A DNA stretch of 64,000 nt from NCBI GenBank assembly GCA_965546615.1, contig CBEUVQ010000006.1:19521-83520 (forward strand). The letters run 5' to 3'. A model generated the notes under the pieces. That model did not search any database and was not told the DNA's origin. It saw nothing but the letters and a program-made list of their open reading frames with translations. Each line of letters begins with the position of its first letter. Within the stretch, counting starts at the first letter, position 1. The translations under genes were made by a program, and so were the position numbers. This DNA comes from CBEUVQ01 sp965546615. Lineage in GTDB: Bacteria; Bacillota; Desulfotomaculia; Desulfotomaculales; Desulfohalotomaculaceae. Positions 15,705 to 23,749 of the stretch are shown piece after piece.

Positions 15705-17309
15705 ATGATTACAGAAAAAGCACAAGTTGTTGTTATCGGTGGTGGAGCAACCGGAACAGGAATCCTCCGTGACCTGGCTCTTAGGGGTATATCCGCAGTG
15801 CTGGTGGAACAGGGAGATCTGGCACATGGAACCAGTGCTCGTTTTCACGGATTACTTCACAGCGGTGGACGTTACGCCGTCAAAGATCAGGATGCTGCAC
15901 GGGAATGTATTGAAGAAAATATGATTTTGCGCCGTATTGCCCCAAACTGCATTGAACCAATCGGTGGATTGTTTATACAGCTGCGCGGTGATGATTCTGA
16001 CTACACAGATAAATGGATTGAATCCTGTAAGCAGGCAGGTATCGAAACGCAGGAAACAGATGCAGCTGAACTCATCAAATCTAACCCGGTGCTGCACTCC
16101 GATATTGTGCGCGCCTTTAAAGTACCTGACGCTGCAGTGGATGGATTCCGGCTGCTCTGGGGAAATGTTAACTCGGCCCGTCAGTATGGTGCCAAAGTAA
16201 TGACATACTCTGAAGTTACATCCCTTCACAGCAGCAGCGGAAATATAACCGGAGTAGAAGTAACCAATAAACTTAACGGAGAAAAGACACACATCGAATG
16301 TGATTTGGTCATTAATGCCGCCGGCGCTTGGGCCGGAGAAGTGGCAGCAATGGCCGGGTTGGATATCAATGTGATAAAAGATAAAGGTACATTAATTGCA
16401 TTTAATCATAGATTGACAAACTGTATTGTAAATCGCCTGCGCCCACCCGGCGACGGAGATATCTTTGTTCCTCACGGCAGCATCACCATTTTTGGAACAA
16501 CATCAATCACGGTAGAAGAAGCTGACTGCACTAAGCCGGAGTACAATGAGGTACTGCAGCTTTTAAAGATAGGTAAAGAGATGATTCCCGCAATAAACAG
16601 TTACAGACTTATCAGAGCATTTGCCGGCGTGCGTCCTCTTTATCAACCCGGTGCCGGCGCCAGCGGAAGGGCAGTCACCAGAAACTTTGCCCTTATTGAT
16701 CACCAACAAACAGATGGCTTAAGCGGTTTGATAAGTATTGTCGGCGGCAAATTTACCACTTTCCGTCTAATGGCTGAAAAAACGGTTGATTTAGCTGCTG
16801 ACAAATTGGGTGTTGATGCTCGCTGCCGCACTGCTGAAGAACCGCTGAGCGGCCATATCAGCGAAAAACTGATGGAACGGGGCAGAAAAATTTTTGGTAC
16901 CCCCGGTGCTAAAAAAACTGCCGAGCGGCTGGGGAACAATTTTGAAAAAGTTATTCAAGAAGTTGAAGAAAAACCTGAGCTTGGCAGGATATTCTGCGAA
17001 TGTGAACTGGTTAGTCTGGCTGAAATAAATCACGTTGCTCAACAAGAAGACAGCCACACGTTAGGTGATATTCGCCGCAAAACCAGAATGGGTATGGGCA
17101 CCTGTCAAGGTACATTCTGCAGTTACCGTACATTGGGAGCATTAAGTGCCTACCCGAAATTTGCCGGCAATCACCGGGATTACTTAACCAACTTTTTGCA
17201 GAAACGCTGGAACGGCATCCGACCGATATTATGGGGACAGCAGCTGCGCGAAGCCCAACTGTCAACAGCAATATATTCATCACTGTTCGGGATGGAGAGA
17301 ATGAAATGA
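15705..17309 (+). CDS. glpA: Anaerobic glycerol-3-phosphate dehydrogenase subunit A
   Basis: Flavin subunit oxidising glycerol-3-phosphate to dihydroxyacetone phosphate. The FAD motif GGGATGTGI is near residues 13-21; the dehydrogenase core ends near 390. The C-terminus holds the BFD-like [2Fe-2S] domain, with Cys pairs in FCECELVS and GTCQGTFC, which is what separates GlpA from aerobic GlpD. 534 residues, normal length. Its stop overlaps the glpB start (ATGATGA), and glpC follows, giving the complete three-subunit membrane-bound anaerobic complex that feeds electrons to the quinone pool. Confidence 0.94.
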   Translation: MITEKAQVVVIGGGATGTGILRDLALRGISAVLVEQGDLAHGTSARFHGLLHSGGRYAVKDQDAARECIEENMILRRIAPNCIEPIGGLFIQLRGDDSDYTDKWIESCKQAGIETQETDAAELIKSNPVLHSDIVRAFKVPDAAVDGFRLLWGNVNSARQYGAKVMTYSEVTSLHSSSGNITGVEVTNKLNGEKTHIECDLVINAAGAWAGEVAAMAGLDINVIKDKGTLIAFNHRLTNCIVNRLRPPGDGDIFVPHGSITIFGTTSITVEEADCTKPEYNEVLQLLKIGKEMIPAINSYRLIRAFAGVRPLYQPGAGASGRAVTRNFALIDHQQTDGLSGLISIVGGKFTTFRLMAEKTVDLAADKLGVDARCRTAEEPLSGHISEKLMERGRKIFGTPGAKKTAERLGNNFEKVIQEVEEKPELGRIFCECELVSLAEINHVAQQEDSHTLGDIRRKTRMGMGTCQGTFCSYRTLGALSAYPKFAGNHRDYLTNFLQKRWNGIRPILWGQQLREAQLSTAIYSSLFGMERMK

Positions 17310-18556
17310 TGAACAAAAAAACTGACGTATTAGTAATCGGAGCAGGTCTCTCAGGTTTAACAGCTGCAGCCAAAGCTGCAGAAAAAGGTAAAAAGGTTAC
17401 TGTTATAGCCAAGGGTATGGGAGCAATCACTCTGTCATCCGGGTGCATTGACTTTTGGGGCTATAAATTAAATCAGCCCGATGTTCACTGCCTAAATCCG
17501 CTGAATGAAATAAAGAAGCTCGTCAGCGTTAAACCAAAGCACCCTTACAACAAAGTACAGGATGTTTTAGAAGAAAGCATCAGCTATTTTCTTGATTTAT
17601 GTCGGCAAAACGAGCTTCCTTACTCAACAAACAATGGCAAAAATTGGCTTCTGCCCACTGCGCTGGGTACAGTACGCCCTACTTACTTGGCACCGGACAG
17701 TATGGCTGTAACCTCTCTGAATGAGTATGAAAAAGTGCTGGTTGTGGGATTTAAAGAGTTAAAAGATTTTTACCCCCAAGTAACAATAACTAATCTCAAA
17801 AATAATGCCGACTTAAAACCCGGGTGCATACTGGATACCGCCACGGTAACTTTGATTGACAGCGAATTAACCCCCAACAACCTGGCTTTTAAGTTGGACA
17901 AAGAAGATATCGCTATTAAAATCAGCGAACAAATCAAGCAGCAAATTATTCCCAACACAGTGGTGCTTTTCCCGCCTGTATTAGGCGAATTAAACACCGC
18001 CAAGGTTATCAGTAAATTGAAAAACAGTTTAAATTGTCCGGTTTATGAAATAGCTAATATTCCTCCGGCACTGCCTGGTCAGCGTTTGCAAAAGGTATTA
18101 ATAAACTGTCTGAAGTCCAAAGGTGTGGAAGTTATCATGAACTGTACCGTAACAAATGCAAAAGTTGAAGGTAAAAAGTGCTTAAATGTCTGCGCAGAAG
18201 CTGCCGGTAAAAAAATACACATTACCGCAGAATCCTTTATACTGGCCACAGGATCATTTTTAGGCGGCGGTCTGGACGCAGAACCGACAGCGGTACGTGA
18301 AAGTATCTTTAACCTGCCGGTTAAGACCGGTAAAGACTTTTCTCAAAAAGAATTTTTATCCCTTCAAGGGCACGAATTTAACACCTTTGGCATCGAAGCA
18401 AACGACCGGTTGCAGCCACTTGATGCTAAAGGCGACGTATTGTTAGAAAACGTAATGGTTACCGGCGCTAATCTTGCCGGTGCCAACTACCCGATTGAAA
18501 AATGCGGCAGCGGTATTGCTTTGACCACAGGTTATAAGGCCGGTAAATTGGCTTAG
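17306..18556 (+). CDS. glpB: Anaerobic glycerol-3-phosphate dehydrogenase subunit B
   Basis: Second flavoprotein subunit of the anaerobic GlpABC complex; thought to pass electrons between GlpA and GlpC. The N-terminal FAD motif VIGAGLSGLTAA and the C-terminal ATGSFLGGGLDAE segment are typical. 416 residues from the ATG at 17306, which overlaps the glpA stop; the frame is open further upstream but only inside glpA. AGGAGG of glpC follows directly after the stop. Confidence 0.92.
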   Translation: MMNKKTDVLVIGAGLSGLTAAAKAAEKGKKVTVIAKGMGAITLSSGCIDFWGYKLNQPDVHCLNPLNEIKKLVSVKPKHPYNKVQDVLEESISYFLDLCRQNELPYSTNNGKNWLLPTALGTVRPTYLAPDSMAVTSLNEYEKVLVVGFKELKDFYPQVTITNLKNNADLKPGCILDTATVTLIDSELTPNNLAFKLDKEDIAIKISEQIKQQIIPNTVVLFPPVLGELNTAKVISKLKNSLNCPVYEIANIPPALPGQRLQKVLINCLKSKGVEVIMNCTVTNAKVEGKKCLNVCAEAAGKKIHITAESFILATGSFLGGGLDAEPTAVRESIFNLPVKTGKDFSQKEFLSLQGHEFNTFGIEANDRLQPLDAKGDVLLENVMVTGANLAGANYPIEKCGSGIALTTGYKAGKLA

Positions 18557-18567
18557 GAGGTATAAGC

Positions 18568-19800
18568 ATGAAGCAGCAGACACTGTTTGAATTAGATAAC
18601 TGCATCAAGTGTTCCATTTGTGTAACCAACTGCCCGGTAACAAAAGTTACTGAAAAGTTTGCCGGCCCCAAACAGAACGGACCTGACTTAGAGCGCTTTA
18701 GGTTGGAGGACAGCGCTGCCGTTCACCCGTCAATATCATACTGTTTAGGCTGCAAGAACTGTGATATAGCCTGCCCTTCCGGGGTAGCTGTTTCTGCGAT
18801 GAACACCAGAGCCAAAGGAGAATATGTGAAGTTAAACGGGGCACCGCTGCGGGATAAACTGCTCTCCAGGGTATCGTTAATGGCAAAAGCCGCCGGTTTG
18901 GCTCCCGGTGCAGTGAATTTTTTTGCCGGCATTAAGCCCCTTCGTGCCGCTGCAGAAAAAGTAATGGGCATCAGCGCTGACATAACTCTGCCCCGCTATG
19001 CATCTAAAACATTTTATCAGTTATATAAAAAGAAAATACCGGCAGCAGGTAAAGAAAAAGTGATATATTATCCGGGATGCTACACAACTTACAACACCCC
19101 GGAAGTAGGAATGGCTTTGGTAAATGTGCTGGCCCACAACGGCGTAGAAGTGCTTGTGGATAAAAGCTTTAAGTGCTGCGGATTGCCTCTGATGGCTAAC
19201 GGTTTATTAGACGCCGCAGAAAAAAATGCCCGCAACAATTTAACAATTATTAAAGAATATATCAACAAGGGATATAAAATTATTACTTCCTGCCCCAGCT
19301 GCAACCTCACACTGAGGCAGGAATACCATGAAGTATTAGGGTTAGAAACCGGTGATTTAAATAATGATATCTTGGATGTTTTTGAATATCTGCAGATACT
19401 GGCTGAAAAAGGTAAACTTCGTACCGATTTACGTCAAATAAAAAAAGTAATGGGTTATCATCAGCCGTGCCATTTAAAGGCCGCCGGAACCGGAACCCCT
19501 TCTCTGGATATTTTGAATAATCTCATTCCCGGTCTGAAAGTTATCGATTTGAATGCCGGCTGCTGCGGAATATCAGGCAGCTATGGATTTAAAAAAGAAA
19601 AATATGCAATCAGTCAGCAAATTGGTCAACAAGTATTTGATGCCGTGAAAAAAAATAACTTTAAAGAGGTATTAAGTGAATGCGGTACGTGCCAACTGCA
19701 AATTAAACACGGCACCGGTGCCGCAGTTTATCATCCAATCCAAGTGCTTGCCGAATCCTACAGCCTTGGTGAATATCTTCAAAAAAAGAAGCAGCCTTGA
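18568..19800 (+). CDS. glpC: Anaerobic glycerol-3-phosphate dehydrogenase subunit C
   Basis: Iron-sulfur membrane-associated subunit that connects GlpAB to menaquinone. Two [4Fe-4S] ferredoxin motifs lie in the first 70 residues (CIKCSICVTNCP and CLGCKNCDIACP), and two CCG domains follow (KCCGLPL near 208 and CCGISGSYG near 332), as in heterodisulfide-reductase-like proteins. 410 residues. The stop codon sits inside a bidirectional terminator shared with the convergent hydrolase gene. Confidence 0.93.
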   Translation: MKQQTLFELDNCIKCSICVTNCPVTKVTEKFAGPKQNGPDLERFRLEDSAAVHPSISYCLGCKNCDIACPSGVAVSAMNTRAKGEYVKLNGAPLRDKLLSRVSLMAKAAGLAPGAVNFFAGIKPLRAAAEKVMGISADITLPRYASKTFYQLYKKKIPAAGKEKVIYYPGCYTTYNTPEVGMALVNVLAHNGVEVLVDKSFKCCGLPLMANGLLDAAEKNARNNLTIIKEYINKGYKIITSCPSCNLTLRQEYHEVLGLETGDLNNDILDVFEYLQILAEKGKLRTDLRQIKKVMGYHQPCHLKAAGTGTPSLDILNNLIPGLKVIDLNAGCCGISGSYGFKKEKYAISQQIGQQVFDAVKKNNFKEVLSECGTCQLQIKHGTGAAVYHPIQVLAESYSLGEYLQKKKQP

Positions 19801-19824
19801 TCGAAATCAAGGCTGCTTCTTTTT
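19788..19824. terminator. Bidirectional terminator between glpC and the convergent hydrolase gene
   Basis: Hairpin GAAGCAGCCTTGA/TCAAGGCTGCTTC (19788-19819) with TTTTT on the plus strand and seven T on the minus strand side (19781-19787 read in reverse). It serves both converging operons. Confidence 0.88.
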
Positions 19825-20443
19825 AGTCCAAAAATGGGTTATGTCTTTTTTCCTGGCCAATTAAAGTATCCGGACCATGGCCGGGATAGACTCTCGTTTC
19901 ATCAGGCAGAGACAGCAGTTTTTCTTTAATACCTTTAATTAATTGGCTGTGGTTTCCGCCGGGAAAATCAGAGCGCCCTACCGAACCGGCAAACAATGTA
20001 TCACCGCTGAACACTGCTTGGTCAGTTTTTAAGCAAATTCCGCCGGCAGTATGTCCCGGTACATGTAAAACCTCCAGTTTAACGGTTCCCAACTCAATAA
20101 TATCTCCCTCGGCAAGCAGTTTATCTGCCGGCTGCAGAATGATATTATCGCCCATGAAAACAGAAAGATTTTTTTGCGGATCAGTAAGCATTTCCGCATC
20201 CGCACTGTGAATAAGCACTTTCGCTCCGGTAGCTTTTTTTATTTCATCAACCGCTGCGATATGATCGGCATGACCATGAGTACAGATGATATACTTTGGT
20301 TTAATACCGAGCTTTTTAATCGCCTGTAAAATATCTTCCGCATCACCGCCGGGATCAACCACCGCCCCTTCACCGGTCTCAGCGCAGCCGATTAAATAGC
20401 AGTTTACTTCCAATTGTCCAACCGTTAATGTTTCCAAAATCAT
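19823..20443 (-). CDS. Metallo-beta-lactamase fold hydrolase (glyoxalase II-like)
   Basis: Cytoplasmic dinuclear metal hydrolase, probably of thioesters or related glyoxalase II substrates (YqgX-like). The metal motif THGHADHI, a downstream HVPGHTAGG and SGDTLFAGSVGRSD provide the expected His and Asp ligands, and the final PGHGPDT adds the last His. 206 residues from the ATG at 20443, which has GGGAGGT five bases upstream; the annotated open frame starts 15 bases earlier inside that ribosome site. Substrate not determinable. Confidence 0.85.
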   Translation of the reverse strand: MILETLTVGQLEVNCYLIGCAETGEGAVVDPGGDAEDILQAIKKLGIKPKYIICTHGHADHIAAVDEIKKATGAKVLIHSADAEMLTDPQKNLSVFMGDNIILQPADKLLAEGDIIELGTVKLEVLHVPGHTAGGICLKTDQAVFSGDTLFAGSVGRSDFPGGNHSQLIKGIKEKLLSLPDETRVYPGHGPDTLIGQEKRHNPFLD

Positions 20444-20526
20444 ATTGCTACCTCCCAAATCACTGTGAAAAAAGCGTCATATCTTACACTTTATGTGCAT
20501 CATTTAAAATATCGTTCCGGCACTTC

Positions 20527-20976
20527 TCAAAAATTCTTTTTGCTGTCTAACAGTAAAGTTACCGGACCGTCATTGGCGATATTCACCAGCATATGCGCCT
20601 GAAACCGGCCGGTAGCAACAGTAATCCCAAACTTTTTTACCTCTTCCACAAACCTCTCGTAAAGCAGCTGGGCTTCATCCGGCTGGGCCGCAGTGGAAAA
20701 ACTTGGCCGACGGCCTTTGCGGCAGTCACCAAATAATGTAAACTGAGAAACAGCCAGCAGCTGCCCTTTAACATCCAGTAATGAATAATTAAATTTCCCC
20801 TGCTCGTCTTCAAATATTCTTAAGTTAACAATTTTTTCGGCCAGATACCGTGCGTCTTCAGCGGTATCGCCTGTTCCTACCCCGATCAGCACCACCAAAC
20901 CGCTGTCAATTGCCCCAATTAATTCATTTTCCACAGTTACCGAACCTTTAACAACTCGCTGAACTACTGCACGCAA
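20527..20976 (-). CDS. dtd: D-aminoacyl-tRNA deacylase
   Basis: Removes D-amino acids mischarged to tRNAs. 149 residues, the family length. The two signature motifs are present: SQFTLFGD near 77-84 and the cross-subunit NDGPVT near 135. It lies 16 bp after relA, a very common gene pair in Firmicutes. Confidence 0.95.
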   Translation of the reverse strand: MRAVVQRVVKGSVTVENELIGAIDSGLVVLIGVGTGDTAEDARYLAEKIVNLRIFEDEQGKFNYSLLDVKGQLLAVSQFTLFGDCRKGRRPSFSTAAQPDEAQLLYERFVEEVKKFGITVATGRFQAHMLVNIANDGPVTLLLDSKKNF

Positions 20977-20992
20977 AATTCATACCTCCGCA

Positions 20993-23170
20993 TTAATGGG
21001 GCAGAGTTTGCCCGCCGGCTACCCTGCGCACACCGTGAACATCTTTTATTCGATTAATTCTTCTGGTTAAATATTCCAATTGTTCCAAACTCTTTAAATG
21101 AAGAGCCAACTCAATAGTCGCCATTCTATCCTTCCGCGTGCGTGCGGTCACCCAGTTGGTATTAATTTTCATCTCTAAGAGCAGATTAAGTACATCATTC
21201 AACAAGCCCGCCCGGTCAATTCCGCACACTTCTAACTTCACATGGAAAGGTGATTGAAATTCCTTGTCCCAGGCCACTTCTACCATCCGTTCCGGCTCTG
21301 AGTTTTTAAGATCCAGTATGTTTTGACAATCCCGCCGGTGAATAGAAACACCACGACCGCGGGTTACATAACCGATAATAGGATCGCCGGGTACCGGATT
21401 GCAGCAGTGGGCCAGTCGGATAAGCAGGTTATCAATTCCCTTTACCCGAATACCCTGGGTTGGTTTGCCCCACTCACCTTTGCTTTGCTGTTTAGCCAAA
21501 ATATCTTCTGCGGTGAGCTGCTTTTTCGCATCCAAATCCAGCTCTTCTTTTAGTCGGCCGAGCACCTGCAGAGCAGTAACTTGGCCAACCCCGACAGCAG
21601 CATATAGGTCATCGACATTAGGAAAGCTGATTTTACGTCCAACTTCCTGCAGTTTATCATCTTTTAAAATAGCTGTATCCAAGCTCTGTTTCCTAACTTC
21701 CCGTTCCAGCATTTCTTTGCCTTTGGCAATATTCTCTTCTCTTTTTTCCCGCTTAAACCATTGACGAATTCGCGCTTTGGCCTGGGAAGTTTTCACTATG
21801 TTCAGCCAGTCTTGACTGGGCCCACTTTGCTTGTTGGTAATAATTTCAACAATATTACCGTTCTTTAACTTATAATCCAACGGTACAATGCGGCCGTTGA
21901 CTTTAGCCCCAATGCAGCGGTGACCAATGTCAGTGTGAATACGATAGGCAAAATCTATCGGCACTGATCCCGCCGGTAATTCTACTACATCCCCTTTAGG
22001 GGTAAATACAAAGACAGAATGAGCAAAAATATCCAGCTTTAAACTTTCAACAAATTCGCGGGCATCGCGCAGGTCCTGCTGCCATTCCATCAACTGGCGC
22101 AGCCAAGACAATTTTTGATCAAAGTCTTTATCAGCCTTAATACCTTCTTTATAACGCCAATGAGCAGCAATACCGTATTCGGCAATACGGTGCATTTCAA
22201 AAGTGCGAATTTGAATTTCAAACGGTTCTCCATGCGGGCCGATCACTGTGGTGTGCAGTGATTGATACATGTTGGTTTTGGGCATGGCAATATAGTCTTT
22301 AAACCGTCCGGGAATAGGTTTCCACAATTCGTGCGCAATACCCAGTGTTCCATAACAATCTTTAACTGAATCTACCAGCACCCGCACAGCAAGCACATCA
22401 TAGATTTCGGTAAAATCCTTTTGCTGATCCTTCATTTTCTTATGAATGGAATAAAAGTTTTTGGGACGGCCGTGAATCTCCGCTTTAATACCTATTTCCT
22501 GCAGCCGTTCACTTAAAATATTAATTACCTTCTGAATAAATTCTTCTCTTTTTTTTCGGGTAGCCGCTACCAATTCTTTAAGCTTATAGTATTCTTCAGG
22601 ATGGCGGTAGCGAAAAGAAATATCTTCTAATTCCCATTTAATTTTAGAAATTCCTAAGCGGTGGGCTAACGGTGCAAAAATTTCCAGCGTTTCTTCAGCT
22701 TTTTCACGCTGTTTTGCTTCAGATTGATAACTTAAAGTGCGCAAGTTGTGCAAACGGTCGGCCAGTTTAATTAAAACCACCCGAATATCCTTTGCCATCG
22801 CCAAAAACATTTTGCGCAGATTTTCTGCTTGGCGCTCTTCTTTAGATTTAAACTCCAGCTTTTTCAGTTTGGTTACCCCGTCAACCAACAAAGCAACGTC
22901 TTCACCGAATTCCGCTTTAATATCTTCCAGTGTGACACCGGTATCCTCCACTACATCATGCAGCAAAGCGCCAACCAGTGTTTTTATATCCAACTGCAAA
23001 TCAGCCAAAATATTAGCCACTTCCATAGGGTGGGTAAAAAAGTCTTCGCCGGAGTTTCTCTTCTGACCAAAATGCGCCCATTCCGCATAACGGTATGCTT
23101 TTTGGAGGAAGGCGATGTCCGCAGTTGGATTATAGCTTTTCACTTTTTCTGTCAATTGTGCCAAGGACAC
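20993..23170 (-). CDS. relA: Bifunctional (p)ppGpp synthetase/hydrolase (Rel)
   Basis: Makes and breaks the stringent-response alarmone. From the N-terminus: HD hydrolase domain (HPMEVANIL, ALLHDVVEDT), synthetase domain (YQSLHTTVIGP), TGS domain (VFTPKGDVVELPAGS), a zinc-finger/helical region with HCCNPVPGD, and a C-terminal ACT domain. About 725 residues with the GTG start at 23170, where GGGGGG lies seven bases upstream; the frame also opens at 23194. With an intact HD motif, it should be bifunctional. Confidence 0.95.
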   Translation of the reverse strand: MSLAQLTEKVKSYNPTADIAFLQKAYRYAEWAHFGQKRNSGEDFFTHPMEVANILADLQLDIKTLVGALLHDVVEDTGVTLEDIKAEFGEDVALLVDGVTKLKKLEFKSKEERQAENLRKMFLAMAKDIRVVLIKLADRLHNLRTLSYQSEAKQREKAEETLEIFAPLAHRLGISKIKWELEDISFRYRHPEEYYKLKELVAATRKKREEFIQKVINILSERLQEIGIKAEIHGRPKNFYSIHKKMKDQQKDFTEIYDVLAVRVLVDSVKDCYGTLGIAHELWKPIPGRFKDYIAMPKTNMYQSLHTTVIGPHGEPFEIQIRTFEMHRIAEYGIAAHWRYKEGIKADKDFDQKLSWLRQLMEWQQDLRDAREFVESLKLDIFAHSVFVFTPKGDVVELPAGSVPIDFAYRIHTDIGHRCIGAKVNGRIVPLDYKLKNGNIVEIITNKQSGPSQDWLNIVKTSQAKARIRQWFKREKREENIAKGKEMLEREVRKQSLDTAILKDDKLQEVGRKISFPNVDDLYAAVGVGQVTALQVLGRLKEELDLDAKKQLTAEDILAKQQSKGEWGKPTQGIRVKGIDNLLIRLAHCCNPVPGDPIIGYVTRGRGVSIHRRDCQNILDLKNSEPERMVEVAWDKEFQSPFHVKLEVCGIDRAGLLNDVLNLLLEMKINTNWVTARTRKDRMATIELALHLKSLEQLEYLTRRINRIKDVHGVRRVAGGQTLPH

Positions 23171-23203
23171 CGATAGCCCCCCTTTTATTAACAATTAATT
23201 ACA

Positions 23204-23722
23204 TTAAATGTCATACTGAATAAGGGTTATTATATCATAATTGCCCAGTTTTGCTCTACCTTTTAAGTCTGTTAATTCAATGATAAAAGCCGCTCCAACA
23301 ACATTTCCTTCTAACTGCTCCACTAATTTTTGCGCAGCTGCCACCGTTCCCCCGGTAGCGAGTAAATCATCTACCAACAGCACACGCTGCCCTGCTTTAA
23401 TGGCATCAGTATGTATCTCCAAAGCATCTTCACCATATTCCAAAGCATATTTACTTTGCAGCACTTCAGCCGGCAATTTCCCCGGTTTGCGGGCAAGCAC
23501 CAACCCCGCTCCCAATTCGTAAGCAAGTGGAGCTCCTAAAGCAAACCCACGTGCCTCAGGACAAACAATTAAATCAACATCTAACGGACGACAGCGATCG
23601 GCCATTTCTTTAACAGCCGCCCGAAAAGCTTCCGGATTTTTAAATAATGTAGTAACATCCTTAAAACTAATTCCTTTTCGTGGAAAGTCCGGTATTATTC
23701 TGATGAAAGATTTAAAATCCAA
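23204..23722 (-). CDS. apt: Adenine phosphoribosyltransferase
   Basis: Salvages adenine to AMP with PRPP. 172 residues, standard length. The PRPP-binding motif VLLVDDLLATGGT is near 119-131, and IRIIPDFPRKGISFKDVT is the usual N-terminal signature. Between relA and recJ, an arrangement that recurs in many Firmicutes. Confidence 0.96.
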   Translation of the reverse strand: MDFKSFIRIIPDFPRKGISFKDVTTLFKNPEAFRAAVKEMADRCRPLDVDLIVCPEARGFALGAPLAYELGAGLVLARKPGKLPAEVLQSKYALEYGEDALEIHTDAIKAGQRVLLVDDLLATGGTVAAAQKLVEQLEGNVVGAAFIIELTDLKGRAKLGNYDIITLIQYDI

Positions 23723-23749
23723 TGCGGTATCTCCTTTCGGTTTTTAGGT